From Roseomonas sp. (GTDB taxonomy: Bacteria > Pseudomonadota > Alphaproteobacteria > Acetobacterales > Acetobacteraceae), in NCBI GenBank assembly GCA_020249925.1, contig JADCER010000001.1:1-64000 (forward strand): a stretch of DNA of 64,000 nt, written 5' to 3'. Position numbers and translations under genes: made by a program. This document shows, piece after piece, positions 8,136 to 20,313 of the stretch. Under the pieces are notes generated by a model. That model had not been told where the DNA came from, ran no database searches, and saw only the letters and a program-made list of their open reading frames with translations. Each line of letters begins with the position of its first letter. Positions within the stretch are counted from its first letter, which is position 1.

Positions 8136-9293
8136 TTGAGCAGACCGGCAAGCGGCCATGAAGTGCGCCTGAGGCCCCGCCGCGTTCTTTTTGCGGTTAG
8201 CGCCATGGGCTTTGGTCATGTCCAACGCTCCCTGCCCTTGATCCGACGCCTGCTTGCGGATGGGGCAAGGATGACCCTTGTCAGTGATGGCGATGCTCTT
8301 GCCGCGCTGCGCCGCGAACTTGTGGGCCATGAAGCGGTTGAGTTCAGATCCTTCCCCGATTACCCGCCTTTACAGCGTGGGGAGGGCGCCGCGCATTACG
8401 GGTATTTCCTGGCGGATTTGCTTCGGCTGACACGAAGGCTGCGGCTTGAAAGGGCATTCACCAACAGCCTGGTTGCCGAAATCCGACCCGACATGATTGT
8501 CACCGATGGACGCTTTGGCTTTCATGCGCCGGGTGTTCCGTCCTTTTTAATATGCCACCAGATCAGGTTCATCATGCCGCGCCTGTTGCGGCCATTTCAG
8601 CTTGTGGCCGATTTGGTGCAGCTCAATCTGCTGCGGCGGTTTGACCGGGTGCTGGTGCCGGATTTTGCCTCAGCGGAGGCCTGTCTGGCGGGGCGGCTTT
8701 CGCATAATTGGATCGCGGCGCTCCTCAAGCCCGCTTATGTCGGGCATCTTTCCTCGGCGCACTTCAAGCCTGCCGAGAAGAGTATAGACCTACTCTTCAT
8801 CACGGGCGGCTTCCTCAAAGGGCCGAAGGCCGCGTGGGAGGCCTGGATTGCCCGGCTTGCGCATGAGCATGAGGCGCGGGAGATCATGTCAATTGCGGGA
8901 AGCATGGGGCATGAGGCTGCCTGGCCGGATAGGGTCAAGCGTCAGGATTTTGTGCTGGGTACCGAGCGGGATGATTACATGAATCGCGCGCGCGCCATTA
9001 TTGCGCGGGCGGGCTATACCACGATCATGGATCTCGTGGTTCTGCGTCAGGACGCGATCCTGATCCCGACACCCGGCATGACCGAACAATTGTATTTGGC
9101 CAAGCGTCATCCAAGGGTGGAGATTGGCGGGCAGACCGGCTACGCCTTCCGCTATGCCGCCTTGCCGGAGGCCATTCGTGCCTGGAACGTGGAAGACACG
9201 CTGAAAACGATCCTGGGCGTGATCGGTTGGCATCGTCATGTTGATTGCGCGATACTGAAATGCGATGAGAGCAAGTGTGAAACGCCTCAATGA
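8136..9293 (+). CDS. GT-B glycosyltransferase (MurG-like, COG4671 type)
   Basis: About 385 residues. The N-terminus, VLFAVSAMGFGHVQRSLPL, is the first Rossmann strand and glycine loop of MurG-like GT-B transferases. The C-terminal half has ARAIIARAGYTTIMDLVVL and ILIPTPGMTEQLYLAKR, equivalent to the nucleotide-sugar site where MurG has a GGxxS/E pattern. The start is uncertain: I chose TTG at 8136 behind GGTGAGGG, but TTG at 8109 or GTG at 8163 are possible. It overlaps the KpsS-like gene by 29 bp and leads the capsule cluster, so it probably builds the exported polysaccharide or its lipid anchor. Donor and acceptor are unknown. Confidence 0.75.
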   Translation: MSRPASGHEVRLRPRRVLFAVSAMGFGHVQRSLPLIRRLLADGARMTLVSDGDALAALRRELVGHEAVEFRSFPDYPPLQRGEGAAHYGYFLADLLRLTRRLRLERAFTNSLVAEIRPDMIVTDGRFGFHAPGVPSFLICHQIRFIMPRLLRPFQLVADLVQLNLLRRFDRVLVPDFASAEACLAGRLSHNWIAALLKPAYVGHLSSAHFKPAEKSIDLLFITGGFLKGPKAAWEAWIARLAHEHEAREIMSIAGSMGHEAAWPDRVKRQDFVLGTERDDYMNRARAIIARAGYTTIMDLVVLRQDAILIPTPGMTEQLYLAKRHPRVEIGGQTGYAFRYAALPEAIRAWNVEDTLKTILGVIGWHRHVDCAILKCDESKCETPQ

Positions 9294-10542
9294 AGCACCG
9301 CCGGGCAAGCGCCGTTTCTTGTTTCTGCAAGGACCCATATCACCCTTTTTTGCCGAGGTTGCAGCCGGCTTGCGCCGGCACGGCCATGAGGTGTTTCGGA
9401 TCAACCTGAATCTGGGGGATAGGCTGTTCTGGCGCGGCCCTGGCAGTGTTGACTTCACCGACAAGCCAGAGGCGTGGCGGCGCTGGATAGGGGCATTTCT
9501 TGATCAGCAGGCGATCAGTGATCTGGTGCTGCTTGGTGAACAGCGGTTTTATCACCAGGAGGCGATAGCCGCAGCCAAGGCCCGCGGCCTGGCCGTAACC
9601 GTCACGGAATGGGGATATCTGCGTCCCGATTGGATCATTCTGGAACGCGATGGCACAGGTCGGGAGAGCCTTTTTCCGCGCGATCCTGCCACAATCCTGC
9701 GGGAGGCAAAGGGCCTTCCCCTTCCCGATCTTAGGCAATGTTTCGCGGATCATTTTCCAAGTCAGGCATTTTGGGACATCGCCTATCACGCTGGCCTGCT
9801 ATTCCCTTTTCGGTTCCGCCATTTCAGGAATCACGAGCTGATACATCCGCTGGTGACCTATGCGGGGATTGGGCTTCGCCTGCTTCTCCGCCCCAGTGAA
9901 AACAGGCGTTCGGCAAGAATTCTGGCTGACCTGATGGCGCGTCGCGTTGCCTTTTGGGTGTTTGCGATGCAGATTCAAAATGATTTTTCCCTGCGCGCCT
10001 ATTCTTCCTTCCCAAGCATGGGCGCTGCGCTACAGGAAGCCATGGCATCCTTTGCGGCCCATGCGCCGGTGGATGCGGCGTTGCTGGTCAAGCTGCATCC
10101 GCTTGATCCTTACGCGCAGAATTGGCCCATGCGCATTTCGGCCATGGCACGCAAGCTTGGGGTGGAACGGCGTGTCCATGTGGCGCCGCGCGGCGATTTG
10201 GACGCGATGCTTTCGGCGGCGCAAGGGATGATCACCGTAAACAGCACCGCTGCTTCCCGAGCGCTTGCCCTTGATAGGCCGGTGAAGCTTTTGGGCCAGT
10301 CCGTTTTCAACGTGCCGGGTTTGGCCTTCCAGGGAGCGCTTGACGATTTCTGGACCAAAGCCGAGGCGCCTGACGCTGCTTTGCGCGATGCGGCTTTCGC
10401 CCTGCTCTCTGCCGCCTATATGGTGCGCGGCGTCTATTTCGGGCGTGAAGGCCGTCGGGCCGCGGTTCAGGCCACTGTGGATAGGCTGGATCGCGGGCTG
10501 ATAAACCTTCCCCTTCCGGCGCCTGAACCCGGAAAGGCGTAG
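9265..10542 (+). CDS. kpsS: KpsS-like capsular polysaccharide glycosyltransferase
   Basis: A 425-residue protein of the capsule polysaccharide synthesis (KpsS/LipB, Caps_synth) family. Matching features are GKRRFLFLQGPISPFFAEVA at the N-terminus, RINLNLGDRLFW, the WGYLRPDW stretch, LVKLHPLDPYAQNW and TVNSTAASRALALDRPVKLLG near the C-terminus. KpsS adds the first Kdo to phosphatidylglycerol when the conserved lipid anchor of ABC-exported capsules is made. The usual partner KpsC was not found in this window. The gene overlaps the upstream glycosyltransferase by 29 bp, which suggests translational coupling. Confidence 0.8.
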   Translation: MRASVKRLNEAPPGKRRFLFLQGPISPFFAEVAAGLRRHGHEVFRINLNLGDRLFWRGPGSVDFTDKPEAWRRWIGAFLDQQAISDLVLLGEQRFYHQEAIAAAKARGLAVTVTEWGYLRPDWIILERDGTGRESLFPRDPATILREAKGLPLPDLRQCFADHFPSQAFWDIAYHAGLLFPFRFRHFRNHELIHPLVTYAGIGLRLLLRPSENRRSARILADLMARRVAFWVFAMQIQNDFSLRAYSSFPSMGAALQEAMASFAAHAPVDAALLVKLHPLDPYAQNWPMRISAMARKLGVERRVHVAPRGDLDAMLSAAQGMITVNSTAASRALALDRPVKLLGQSVFNVPGLAFQGALDDFWTKAEAPDAALRDAAFALLSAAYMVRGVYFGREGRRAAVQATVDRLDRGLINLPLPAPEPGKA

Positions 10543-10826
10543 GCCTGACTGCGCGTGCGGGGAGCCTCGCCGGTAGCGGCAGGTGAATTGAAGGGCCAAT
10601 GAGGCTCTTATGCCGCATGGACGGGCAATGACCCTTTGCCGGAGCCGCCGGACCGGGCGCTGAGACGTTGTGCATGTCCCCGCAGCCAAGCCCGTGCTTG
10701 GCCCGTTGGACGAGATGAATTGCTGAGGCAAAAATTATGTTTGCATTAGGGCATTAGGTACTAGTATTAAACCGTAGAATGAAGACGCTATGCCTATTTG
10801 AGAATCGGATACTGGGAGATCATCGC
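10543..10826. promoter_or_regulatory. Intergenic region with candidate promoter for the kps export genes
   Basis: This gap holds an inverted repeat at 10685-10702 (GCCAAGC, 4-nt loop, GCTTGGC), related to the stem of the 59-bp array. A locally AT-rich stretch follows. A sigma70-like pair is TTGCAT at 10741-10746 and TATTAA at 10765-10770, spacing 18. The hairpin could end transcription of the glycosyltransferase pair, although no T-run follows it. The promoter assignment is by eye only. Confidence 0.35.
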
Positions 10827-11204
10827 ATGTTTAGGGGTGCCTTTCCGGGAAGCCAGTTGAGCCGGTTGGTCATCATGTCGCTTGCCGTGCTGCCGATGGC
10901 CGGCTGCGGTGGCGGGGCCGGTGTGGGTGGCGATGCCGCGATGGCGCCGGCACGGCCCATTCTGGATCCCATCGCTGCCTTTGCGGCCGATCCGCCAGCT
11001 CAGGCTCAGGCCCAGATATTCCTTGCGGATAGCAATGAAACAGCCACGCTGCGACTGGTGCGCCAATATGCGGCGGCAAGCGGGCGTGAATGCCGTGAGG
11101 TAAGGGTAACCCAGCGCAGCGGTGATAGCCTGCGGCTCTTTTGTCGTGCCGGGGCAGGCTGGATCGAAGCGCGGCCCCTGATTGCGCAAACGGCGGGTCG
11201 GTGA
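10827..11204 (+). CDS. Small capsule-cluster lipoprotein
   Basis: A 125-residue predicted lipoprotein. The signal helix LVIMSLAVLPMAGCGGG has its lipobox cysteine near residue 29. The remainder is a proline/alanine linker, then LADSNETATLRLVRQYAAASGRECREVRV, ending in a beta-rich segment. I do not recognise a named family; similar small lipoproteins occur in capsule and exopolysaccharide loci. I prefer ATG 10827 (after GGGAGATCATCGC) to ATG 10779. Its stop overlaps the kpsM start (TGATG), so it is translated with the exporter and may act at the outer-membrane side of that complex. Confidence 0.6.
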   Translation: MFRGAFPGSQLSRLVIMSLAVLPMAGCGGGAGVGGDAAMAPARPILDPIAAFAADPPAQAQAQIFLADSNETATLRLVRQYAAASGRECREVRVTQRSGDSLRLFCRAGAGWIEARPLIAQTAGR

Positions 11205-11995
11205 TGGGCTTCCGGGATGAAGCGGCCCTTGTTCTGCGCGGGGCGCGCATGCAGCGCCGCGTCATCGGGGCGCTGATCATTCGGGAATTGCACTCGCGCT
11301 TCGGGCGCCATTACTATGGCTATATCTGGTTGTTCTTTGAACCATTGCTTCTCGGCAGCGCCATCGGATTGGTGCATTTGCTGAAGGATCATCCGGCCCA
11401 GTTCGGTCCTTTTGAGTTTTTTGCAATCGGCTACATCATGTATTTCATTTTTCGTGGTGTGGTTAACCGAGCGACAGTTGCCGTTCCGTCCAACATGAAT
11501 TTGCTTTATCACCGAACGGTAACATTGCCCGATATTTTCTTCGCCCGCCACATTATCGAAACCATTTCCTGTAGCGGTGTCATGCTGGTTTTTCTGCTGG
11601 CGCTTTTCGCGGTGAATGGTGAGATGGTTGAGGATCCGACCAAAATCATTCTCGCCCTCATTGGCATGACACTACTCAGCCAAGGTTTGGCCTTTATATT
11701 CGCGGCGGCAACCGAATTCATGGAAGGCATGGAGCGCGGTGTCCATGCCTTTACCTATTTGGTCCTGCCTGCTTCCGGGATGTTTTTCCTGGTCGAGTGG
11801 CTGCCTGATTGGCTCCAGGAGCTTGCCTTATACGTTCCGACGGTGCACCTTTTTGAACTGATGCGCGATGGCCAATTCGGTTCACGCTTTTATGCCCATT
11901 ATGACTTGTTCTATGTGGCTGTCTGGATCCTTGTGACCCATTTGCTTGGCCTTGCCGCGCTGCGCATCACGCGTCGGCGCCTTGGGTTGGAATAG
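11204..11995 (+). CDS. kpsM: Capsule polysaccharide ABC transporter permease KpsM
   Basis: A 263-residue ABC-2 type permease with six predicted membrane helices. It has the typical N-terminal amphipathic stretch ALIIRELHSRFGRHYYGYIW and a C-terminal helix before ITRRRLGLE. It forms the inner-membrane channel of ABC-dependent (group 2) capsule export with the ATPase encoded next. The start ATG at 11204 overlaps the stop of the lipoprotein gene. The base composition is less GC-rich than the housekeeping genes, consistent with a mobile surface-polysaccharide locus. Confidence 0.9.
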   Translation: MGFRDEAALVLRGARMQRRVIGALIIRELHSRFGRHYYGYIWLFFEPLLLGSAIGLVHLLKDHPAQFGPFEFFAIGYIMYFIFRGVVNRATVAVPSNMNLLYHRTVTLPDIFFARHIIETISCSGVMLVFLLALFAVNGEMVEDPTKIILALIGMTLLSQGLAFIFAAATEFMEGMERGVHAFTYLVLPASGMFFLVEWLPDWLQELALYVPTVHLFELMRDGQFGSRFYAHYDLFYVAVWILVTHLLGLAALRITRRRLGLE

Positions 11996-12003
11996 ACAGC
12001 GCC

Positions 12004-12642
12004 ATGGGTATCGAGCTCATCGATGTGCACAAATATTACCCAACCAGGGAAGGCCGCAGGATCGTGCTGAAGGGTGCTTACGGCAAGATAGCGCGCGGCG
12101 AGAAGATTGGTATTTTGGGGAGAAATGGCTCCGGCAAATCCACGATTGTGCGCATGCTGGGCGGTGTTGAAGCCCCAAACAGTGGCCAGATCACGCGGTC
12201 AATGGGCATTTCCTGGCCGATTGGTATGGCCGCTGGCTTTGACGGTCGGCTTTCCGGGGCAGACAATGCGCGTTTCATTGCCCGCCTTTACGGGCGAGAC
12301 GTTCGGAAGATAACCGAATTTGTCGCTGATTTTTCCGAACTTGGCGAATACCTCCGCATGCCCATGATGACCTATTCCTCAGGCATGCGCACAAGGCTCG
12401 CACTCGCGGTTTCGCTGGCCGTGGATTTTGACTGCTATCTGGTGGATGAGGCCTTGGCAGTTGGCGACACACGTTTTGGTCGTGCTTTTGCAGAAAAAAT
12501 TGAGAATTCGGGGCTTATACTGGTTTCCCACTCCCCGGCCCTGGTGAGACGGCTATGCACCCGCGCCGCCGTGCTTGATCAGGGAATCCTAACCTTCTAT
12601 GACGATATCGATGAAGCTCTCGCCACTTATAACGCTCTCTGA
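12004..12642 (+). CDS. kpsT: Capsule polysaccharide ABC transporter ATPase KpsT
   Basis: A 212-residue ABC ATPase. The Walker A motif GRNGSGKST is at residues 39-47. The signature is the KpsT-type YSSGMRTRL (about residue 124), and Walker B is CYLVDEAL. The C-terminal switch is LVSHSPALVRRLC. It powers export of the lipid-linked capsule chain through KpsM. It starts 8 bp after kpsM, and its 3' end overlaps the next gene by 44 bp. Confidence 0.9.
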   Translation: MGIELIDVHKYYPTREGRRIVLKGAYGKIARGEKIGILGRNGSGKSTIVRMLGGVEAPNSGQITRSMGISWPIGMAAGFDGRLSGADNARFIARLYGRDVRKITEFVADFSELGEYLRMPMMTYSSGMRTRLALAVSLAVDFDCYLVDEALAVGDTRFGRAFAEKIENSGLILVSHSPALVRRLCTRAAVLDQGILTFYDDIDEALATYNAL

Positions 12643-13816
12643 GCCTGGTGCCAGTCGCGGCGGTGAGGCTCTTGAGCCGATACCGCCGCCGAAACCATGG
12701 CTGGTGCGCCTGTTGCGAAAGCCTTTTTTTCTGCTTGTCATTCTGCCAAGCCTGATCGCGGCTTTCTATTTCTACGGGATCGCCGCACCGCAATATGTGT
12801 CTGAGGCAAGGTTTGTTGTTCATTCCAGGGGGAATGACGGTGGTGGACCGGCCGCTGCCTTGCGTGCCGCCGCAGGGGGTGGGCTTGGCGGGCTTGGCGG
12901 CGTCATGTCCTCAGGCGAAGCGAATAGCATCCGCAATTTTCTCTCCTCGCTGGATGCGGTCGTGCAGGCCAATGAAAAACTTGACCTGATCGAATTGTGG
13001 CGCCGACCGGAAGCCGATTTTCTGGCGCGTCTTTGGTTCACCGAACCGGAACGCATCGCGCGCTTCTATAATCACATGGTGAACGTCACGCTCGACCCCA
13101 TGACAGGCGTCACAACCTTGCGGGTGCGCAGCTTTCGCCCCGAGGATTCGAGGGAATTGGCAGAAACCCTGCTTATCTCGGCGGAGGATTTGGTCAATCG
13201 GCTTTCGCAACGCGCCCGCGGCGACACCTTGCGATTGGCGCAAAATGAGGTCGAAATCGCAGAGCGGCGGGTTCAGGAGAGCCGCGCGGCCTTGATACGC
13301 TTTCGTGAACAGGAACAAGAGCTGGATAGTGCCGGCGCGGTACAGGCTGCCCTTGTCCTTCGTGGTCAACTTGAAGCGGCTCTCGCCCAGGCAAGGGCGG
13401 AATTGACCGAAAGGCTGCAATTCATGCGGCCGGACAATCCGGCATTGCAGGCAACCCGCAATCGGATTGAGGCATTGGAACGCCAAATAGCGGCTGACCG
13501 CGCGCGCCATACCGATACGAATTCCAGCCTTGGAGGCGCGGTCCTTGCGCGCCAATTGGCATCCTATGAAAGGCTCATGCTGGAGCGGGAATTCGCGGAT
13601 AGGCAACTCGCCTCCGCCACCGCAAGCCTGGAGATGGCGCGCGTTGAAGCGCAACGCCAGCAGCTCTATCTCTCGCGTATCGTCCAGCCCAATTTGGCTG
13701 TTTATCCGCTCTACCCCCGGAGCTTCACGAATACGGCGAGCATTTTTCTTGGCTTGGCCATAGCCTATGGCATTGGTTGGCTCCTGATTGTGGGGATGCG
13801 TGAACATGCGGCTTAA
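12599..13816 (+). CDS. kpsE: Capsule export inner-membrane protein KpsE
   Basis: A 405-residue polysaccharide co-polymerase/periplasmic adaptor (KpsE/CtrB/BexC family). One N-terminal membrane helix (about 38-58, FFLLVILPSLIAAFYFY) is followed by the family segment PQYVSEARFVVHSRG. A long coiled-coil periplasmic region covers about 190-350. A second membrane helix near the C-terminus (IFLGLAIAYGIGWLLIVGM) completes it. It links the KpsMT transporter to the outer-membrane channel. ATG 12599 overlaps kpsT by 44 bp; an in-frame ATG at 12611 is an alternative. It overlaps kpsD by 11 bp. Confidence 0.9.
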   Translation: MTISMKLSPLITLSEPGASRGGEALEPIPPPKPWLVRLLRKPFFLLVILPSLIAAFYFYGIAAPQYVSEARFVVHSRGNDGGGPAAALRAAAGGGLGGLGGVMSSGEANSIRNFLSSLDAVVQANEKLDLIELWRRPEADFLARLWFTEPERIARFYNHMVNVTLDPMTGVTTLRVRSFRPEDSRELAETLLISAEDLVNRLSQRARGDTLRLAQNEVEIAERRVQESRAALIRFREQEQELDSAGAVQAALVLRGQLEAALAQARAELTERLQFMRPDNPALQATRNRIEALERQIAADRARHTDTNSSLGGAVLARQLASYERLMLEREFADRQLASATASLEMARVEAQRQQLYLSRIVQPNLAVYPLYPRSFTNTASIFLGLAIAYGIGWLLIVGMREHAA

Positions 13817-15635
13817 GCGCATAGGGTTACTGGTACAGGTCCTTGTGTTTTTCTTTGGGTTTTTCCTGATCGGTGCGGGATTGCCTGCCCTGGCCCAGAC
13901 CCAACCACAGGCGCCGGGCTTCAACATCATCCCGGGCATGCCAAGCTTTCCCCGCAACCTGATTCCAGTCCTGCCTGGTGTTCCCTCGGAAGGTGTCAGG
14001 CTGGACCCGCCGCCCGTTTTCGATCAACGCAGCCTTGCTGATTTGCCTGGCCAGTCCCGCGCGACAGAGCGTGCCGGCAGTCCGACCCAGGCCGAAGGCG
14101 GCCCAACGCTGGTCACGCCGCTCGGCGATTTGCAGCGTGCCCCCGGTGCGCCTACGGCGGTATTCGGCGCCGCGCTTTTCACGGGCCAACCACAATCATC
14201 CTCTGATGCGCCGAACCCGAATTATGTCTTGGCCCCTGGTGACCGTATCAGCGTGCGCGCCTGGGGCGCAGTTGATGCTGAACAGATCGCGCAAATTGAC
14301 CCGGCGGGTAATCTTTTCCTGCCCAATATCGGGCCGATCCGGGTGGCCGGTACGCGTGTTGGTGACCTGCAGCGCGTGGTGGAAGGCGAAATACGGCGTG
14401 TTTATACGCAACAGGTCCAGGTCTATGCCACGGTGCTTTCCACCCAGCGCATCGGTGTGTTCGTGGCTGGTTTCGTCAGGGCACCGGGCCGCTATGCGGG
14501 CGCAGCTTCGGACAGTATCCTTGATTTCCTGCTGCGCGCTGGCGGGGTTGATCCCGCGCGCGGGTCCTTCCGCGAAATCACCATCCAGCGCGGCGGCACC
14601 ACCGTCACCAGCCTTGATCTCTATCGTTTCCTGATTGATGGCCAAATTCCGCAAGTGCGCTTGCAGGAAGGCGATACCATTGTTGTTGGCCGCCAGCGCC
14701 CGTTGATTGGTGCGGATGGCGCGGTGCGCAATAATTACCTGTTTGAAAGCTCACAGCGTGGACCCATGCGGGGCCAGGATCTGATCAACTACGCGCGGCC
14801 GCTTCCTGCCGCTACCAATGCCGTGGTGCGCGGTGTGCGTAATGCGCAGCCCTTTTCGCGCTATGTCACGCTGGCGGAGTTGGCGCGCCAGAACTTGAAT
14901 GATCAGGATACGGTGACCTTTGTTGCCGATGTCGCCCTGCGTACTGTCCGCGTCACTATTGAAGGTAGCCGGCTTTATCCATCTGTCCTTGTGGCGGATA
15001 GGGATTTCTCGCTCTGCCAGATACTTGATCATGTCGCGGTGGACCCGATGCTCGCCAATACATCGGCCGTGTTCCTCTTGCGTCCGCGCATCGCCCTGCA
15101 ACAAAAACGCGCCATTGATGATGCTCTTGATCGGCTGGAGAGACAGCTATTTCTTTCGCCGGCCATGACCCCGGGTGTCGCTGCGGCGCGCACTGCCGAG
15201 GCTAATCTTGTCCTGTCCTATATCAGCCGCGCGCGTCGCAGCCTTCCAGAGGGCCGGCTTGTCGTTGTGAATGAGGATGGGACCTGTGCCCCGGTGCGCC
15301 TTGAAGATGGTGATGTCATCGTCATTCCTGAACGATCACAGACCGTGATGGTGCAGGGTGAGGTCAGCATGCCGCGTGCTGTCTTGTGGCGCGAAGGCAT
15401 GACGATTGAGCAATATCTCGATCAGGCCGGCGGGCTAACGGCGCGCGGCGCACGTTCAACCCTCATGCTGCGCAGGCCAAGCGGGCAGGTTATTCTCGAT
15501 CCCCGCCAAGCGCCCGGCCCTGGAGATGAGCTGATCGCGCTGCCCTATCTTGATCCGAAATTCTTTGTCATGGGCCAGGAATTCATCACGGCGTTGTTCC
15601 AGGTGGCCTTGGCCTCGCGCGCCTTCCGGGATTGA
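13806..15635 (+). CDS. kpsD: Capsule export outer-membrane protein KpsD (Wza-type)
   Basis: A 609-residue periplasmic/outer-membrane polysaccharide export protein. The ATG at 13806 gives a signal peptide (VLVFFFGFFLIGAGLPALAQ) cut after LAQ. The Poly_export domain starts near YVLAPGDRISVRAWG and continues through GNLFLPNIGPIRVAGTRVG. Repeated SLBB-like modules follow, for example GVFVAGFVRAPGRYAG and MVQGEVSMPRAVLWREGMT. This is the KpsD layout; it forms the outer-membrane exit with KpsE. It closes the export cluster and overlaps the kpsE stop. Confidence 0.9.
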   Translation: MRLKRIGLLVQVLVFFFGFFLIGAGLPALAQTQPQAPGFNIIPGMPSFPRNLIPVLPGVPSEGVRLDPPPVFDQRSLADLPGQSRATERAGSPTQAEGGPTLVTPLGDLQRAPGAPTAVFGAALFTGQPQSSSDAPNPNYVLAPGDRISVRAWGAVDAEQIAQIDPAGNLFLPNIGPIRVAGTRVGDLQRVVEGEIRRVYTQQVQVYATVLSTQRIGVFVAGFVRAPGRYAGAASDSILDFLLRAGGVDPARGSFREITIQRGGTTVTSLDLYRFLIDGQIPQVRLQEGDTIVVGRQRPLIGADGAVRNNYLFESSQRGPMRGQDLINYARPLPAATNAVVRGVRNAQPFSRYVTLAELARQNLNDQDTVTFVADVALRTVRVTIEGSRLYPSVLVADRDFSLCQILDHVAVDPMLANTSAVFLLRPRIALQQKRAIDDALDRLERQLFLSPAMTPGVAAARTAEANLVLSYISRARRSLPEGRLVVVNEDGTCAPVRLEDGDVIVIPERSQTVMVQGEVSMPRAVLWREGMTIEQYLDQAGGLTARGARSTLMLRRPSGQVILDPRQAPGPGDELIALPYLDPKFFVMGQEFITALFQVALASRAFRD

Positions 15636-15709
15636 TTTTTCGCAGTCGCGGAGATTTGGGCGCAAGCAAGGGGATTGATCCAAGCTGCGTGACGGGTTCC
15701 TCTGCGGAT

Positions 15710-16264
15710 ATGGATGATTCTCCCGCCCGCGTGCCAAGCCGCACCGATCTGTTCCTGACCTATGGCAAGATCGGCCTGATCGGCTTTGGTGGCATCAATG
15801 CCTGGGCGCGGCGCGTGCTGGTGGAAGAAAAGCGCTGGCTGACAGAACAGGAATATGCCGAAACGCTCGGCCTTGGGCAGGTGCTGCCGGGGCCCAATGC
15901 GCTCAATGCCGCGATCATGGTGGGGGATCGGTTTCATGGTGCGGCAGGGGCATTCCTGGCGCCGGTTGCCATGTTTGGCGGACCGCTCATTATCCTCATG
16001 GGGCTTGCGGTGCTGTATGATTCATATGGCGAAGTGCCGCTGGTGAAGGCGGTGCTGGCCGGCGTGGCGGCGGCGGCAGCGGGCATGGTGCTCGGTACTG
16101 CGGTCAAGATGGCGCAGAAGCTGAAGCCGACCATAGGCCTTTTGGCCGTTGGCTTATGTGCTCTGGCGGCAGCGGGCTTCTTCCGCGTACCGCTGCCCAT
16201 GGTGGTGCTGGGCCTTGCCCCCTTTGGCATCCTCGCCGCCTGGCATGGGGCGCGCGGCAAATGA
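15710..16264 (+). CDS. Chromate transporter family protein, N-terminal half (ChrA-like)
   Basis: A 184-residue membrane protein with one Chromate_transp domain. Markers are LFLTYGKIGLIGFGGINAW at the N-terminus and ETLGLGQVLPGPNALNAAI, the conserved glutamine/proline/glycine loop. It is a short-chain CHR protein, which works as a pair with the next gene instead of as one fused ChrA. Chromate or sulfate-like anion transport is the family expectation; the true substrate is unknown. ATG 15710 (MDDSPARVP) is chosen because the conserved region begins about 14 residues later; the ribosome site is weak. It overlaps the next gene by ATGA. Confidence 0.85.
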   Translation: MDDSPARVPSRTDLFLTYGKIGLIGFGGINAWARRVLVEEKRWLTEQEYAETLGLGQVLPGPNALNAAIMVGDRFHGAAGAFLAPVAMFGGPLIILMGLAVLYDSYGEVPLVKAVLAGVAAAAAGMVLGTAVKMAQKLKPTIGLLAVGLCALAAAGFFRVPLPMVVLGLAPFGILAAWHGARGK

Positions 16265-16781
16265 CCGAAACCATCTTCTGGCAATTGTTGCTTGGTTTTG
16301 GCGCCATTTCGCTGGTCTCGGTCGGTGGCGGCATTGCCGTATTGCCGGAGATGCATCGCCTGGTCGTGGATGTGCATGGCTGGATGAGTGATGCGGATTT
16401 CGCGCGCCGCTTCGCACTTGCCCAGGCCGCGCCGGGGCCGAATGTGTTGGTGGTCGGCTTATTCGGTTGGCATGTTGGCGGCATTCTTGGGATGCTGACG
16501 GCAACGGCGGCCATGACAGTGCCGACCAGCCTGATGGCCTTTGGCTTCTCACGCCTGCGGGCAAGGCTCTTGGGCCAGCCGTGGCTGCGTATTGTGGAAC
16601 GCGGGCTGGTGCCGATTGCCGTCGGGCTGATTGCGGCTTCGGGCCTGATCCTGGCGCAGGGTTCCGCCGAAAGCTGGGCGACGATTGCGCTCACCATGAC
16701 CTCCGCCATTTTCGTCTGGCGGACGGATTTCAGTCCGCTTTGGGTGCTGGGGGCGGGTGCCATTATCGGGGCTTTGGTCCT

Positions 16782-16785
<4 letters not shown>
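16261..16785 (+). CDS. Chromate transporter family protein, C-terminal half (ChrA-like)
   Basis: A 174-residue partner of the preceding protein, with the second Chromate_transp domain: LGFGAISLVSVGGGIAVLP and FALAQAAPGPNVLVVGLFGW. Five or six membrane helices are expected. The start ATG at 16261 overlaps the upstream stop, and its own stop overlaps the GTG of the next gene (GTGA). The three genes are therefore probably one transcript. Confidence 0.85.
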
Positions 16786-20304
<3,519 letters not shown>

Positions 20305-20313
20305 GGCGAAGGC

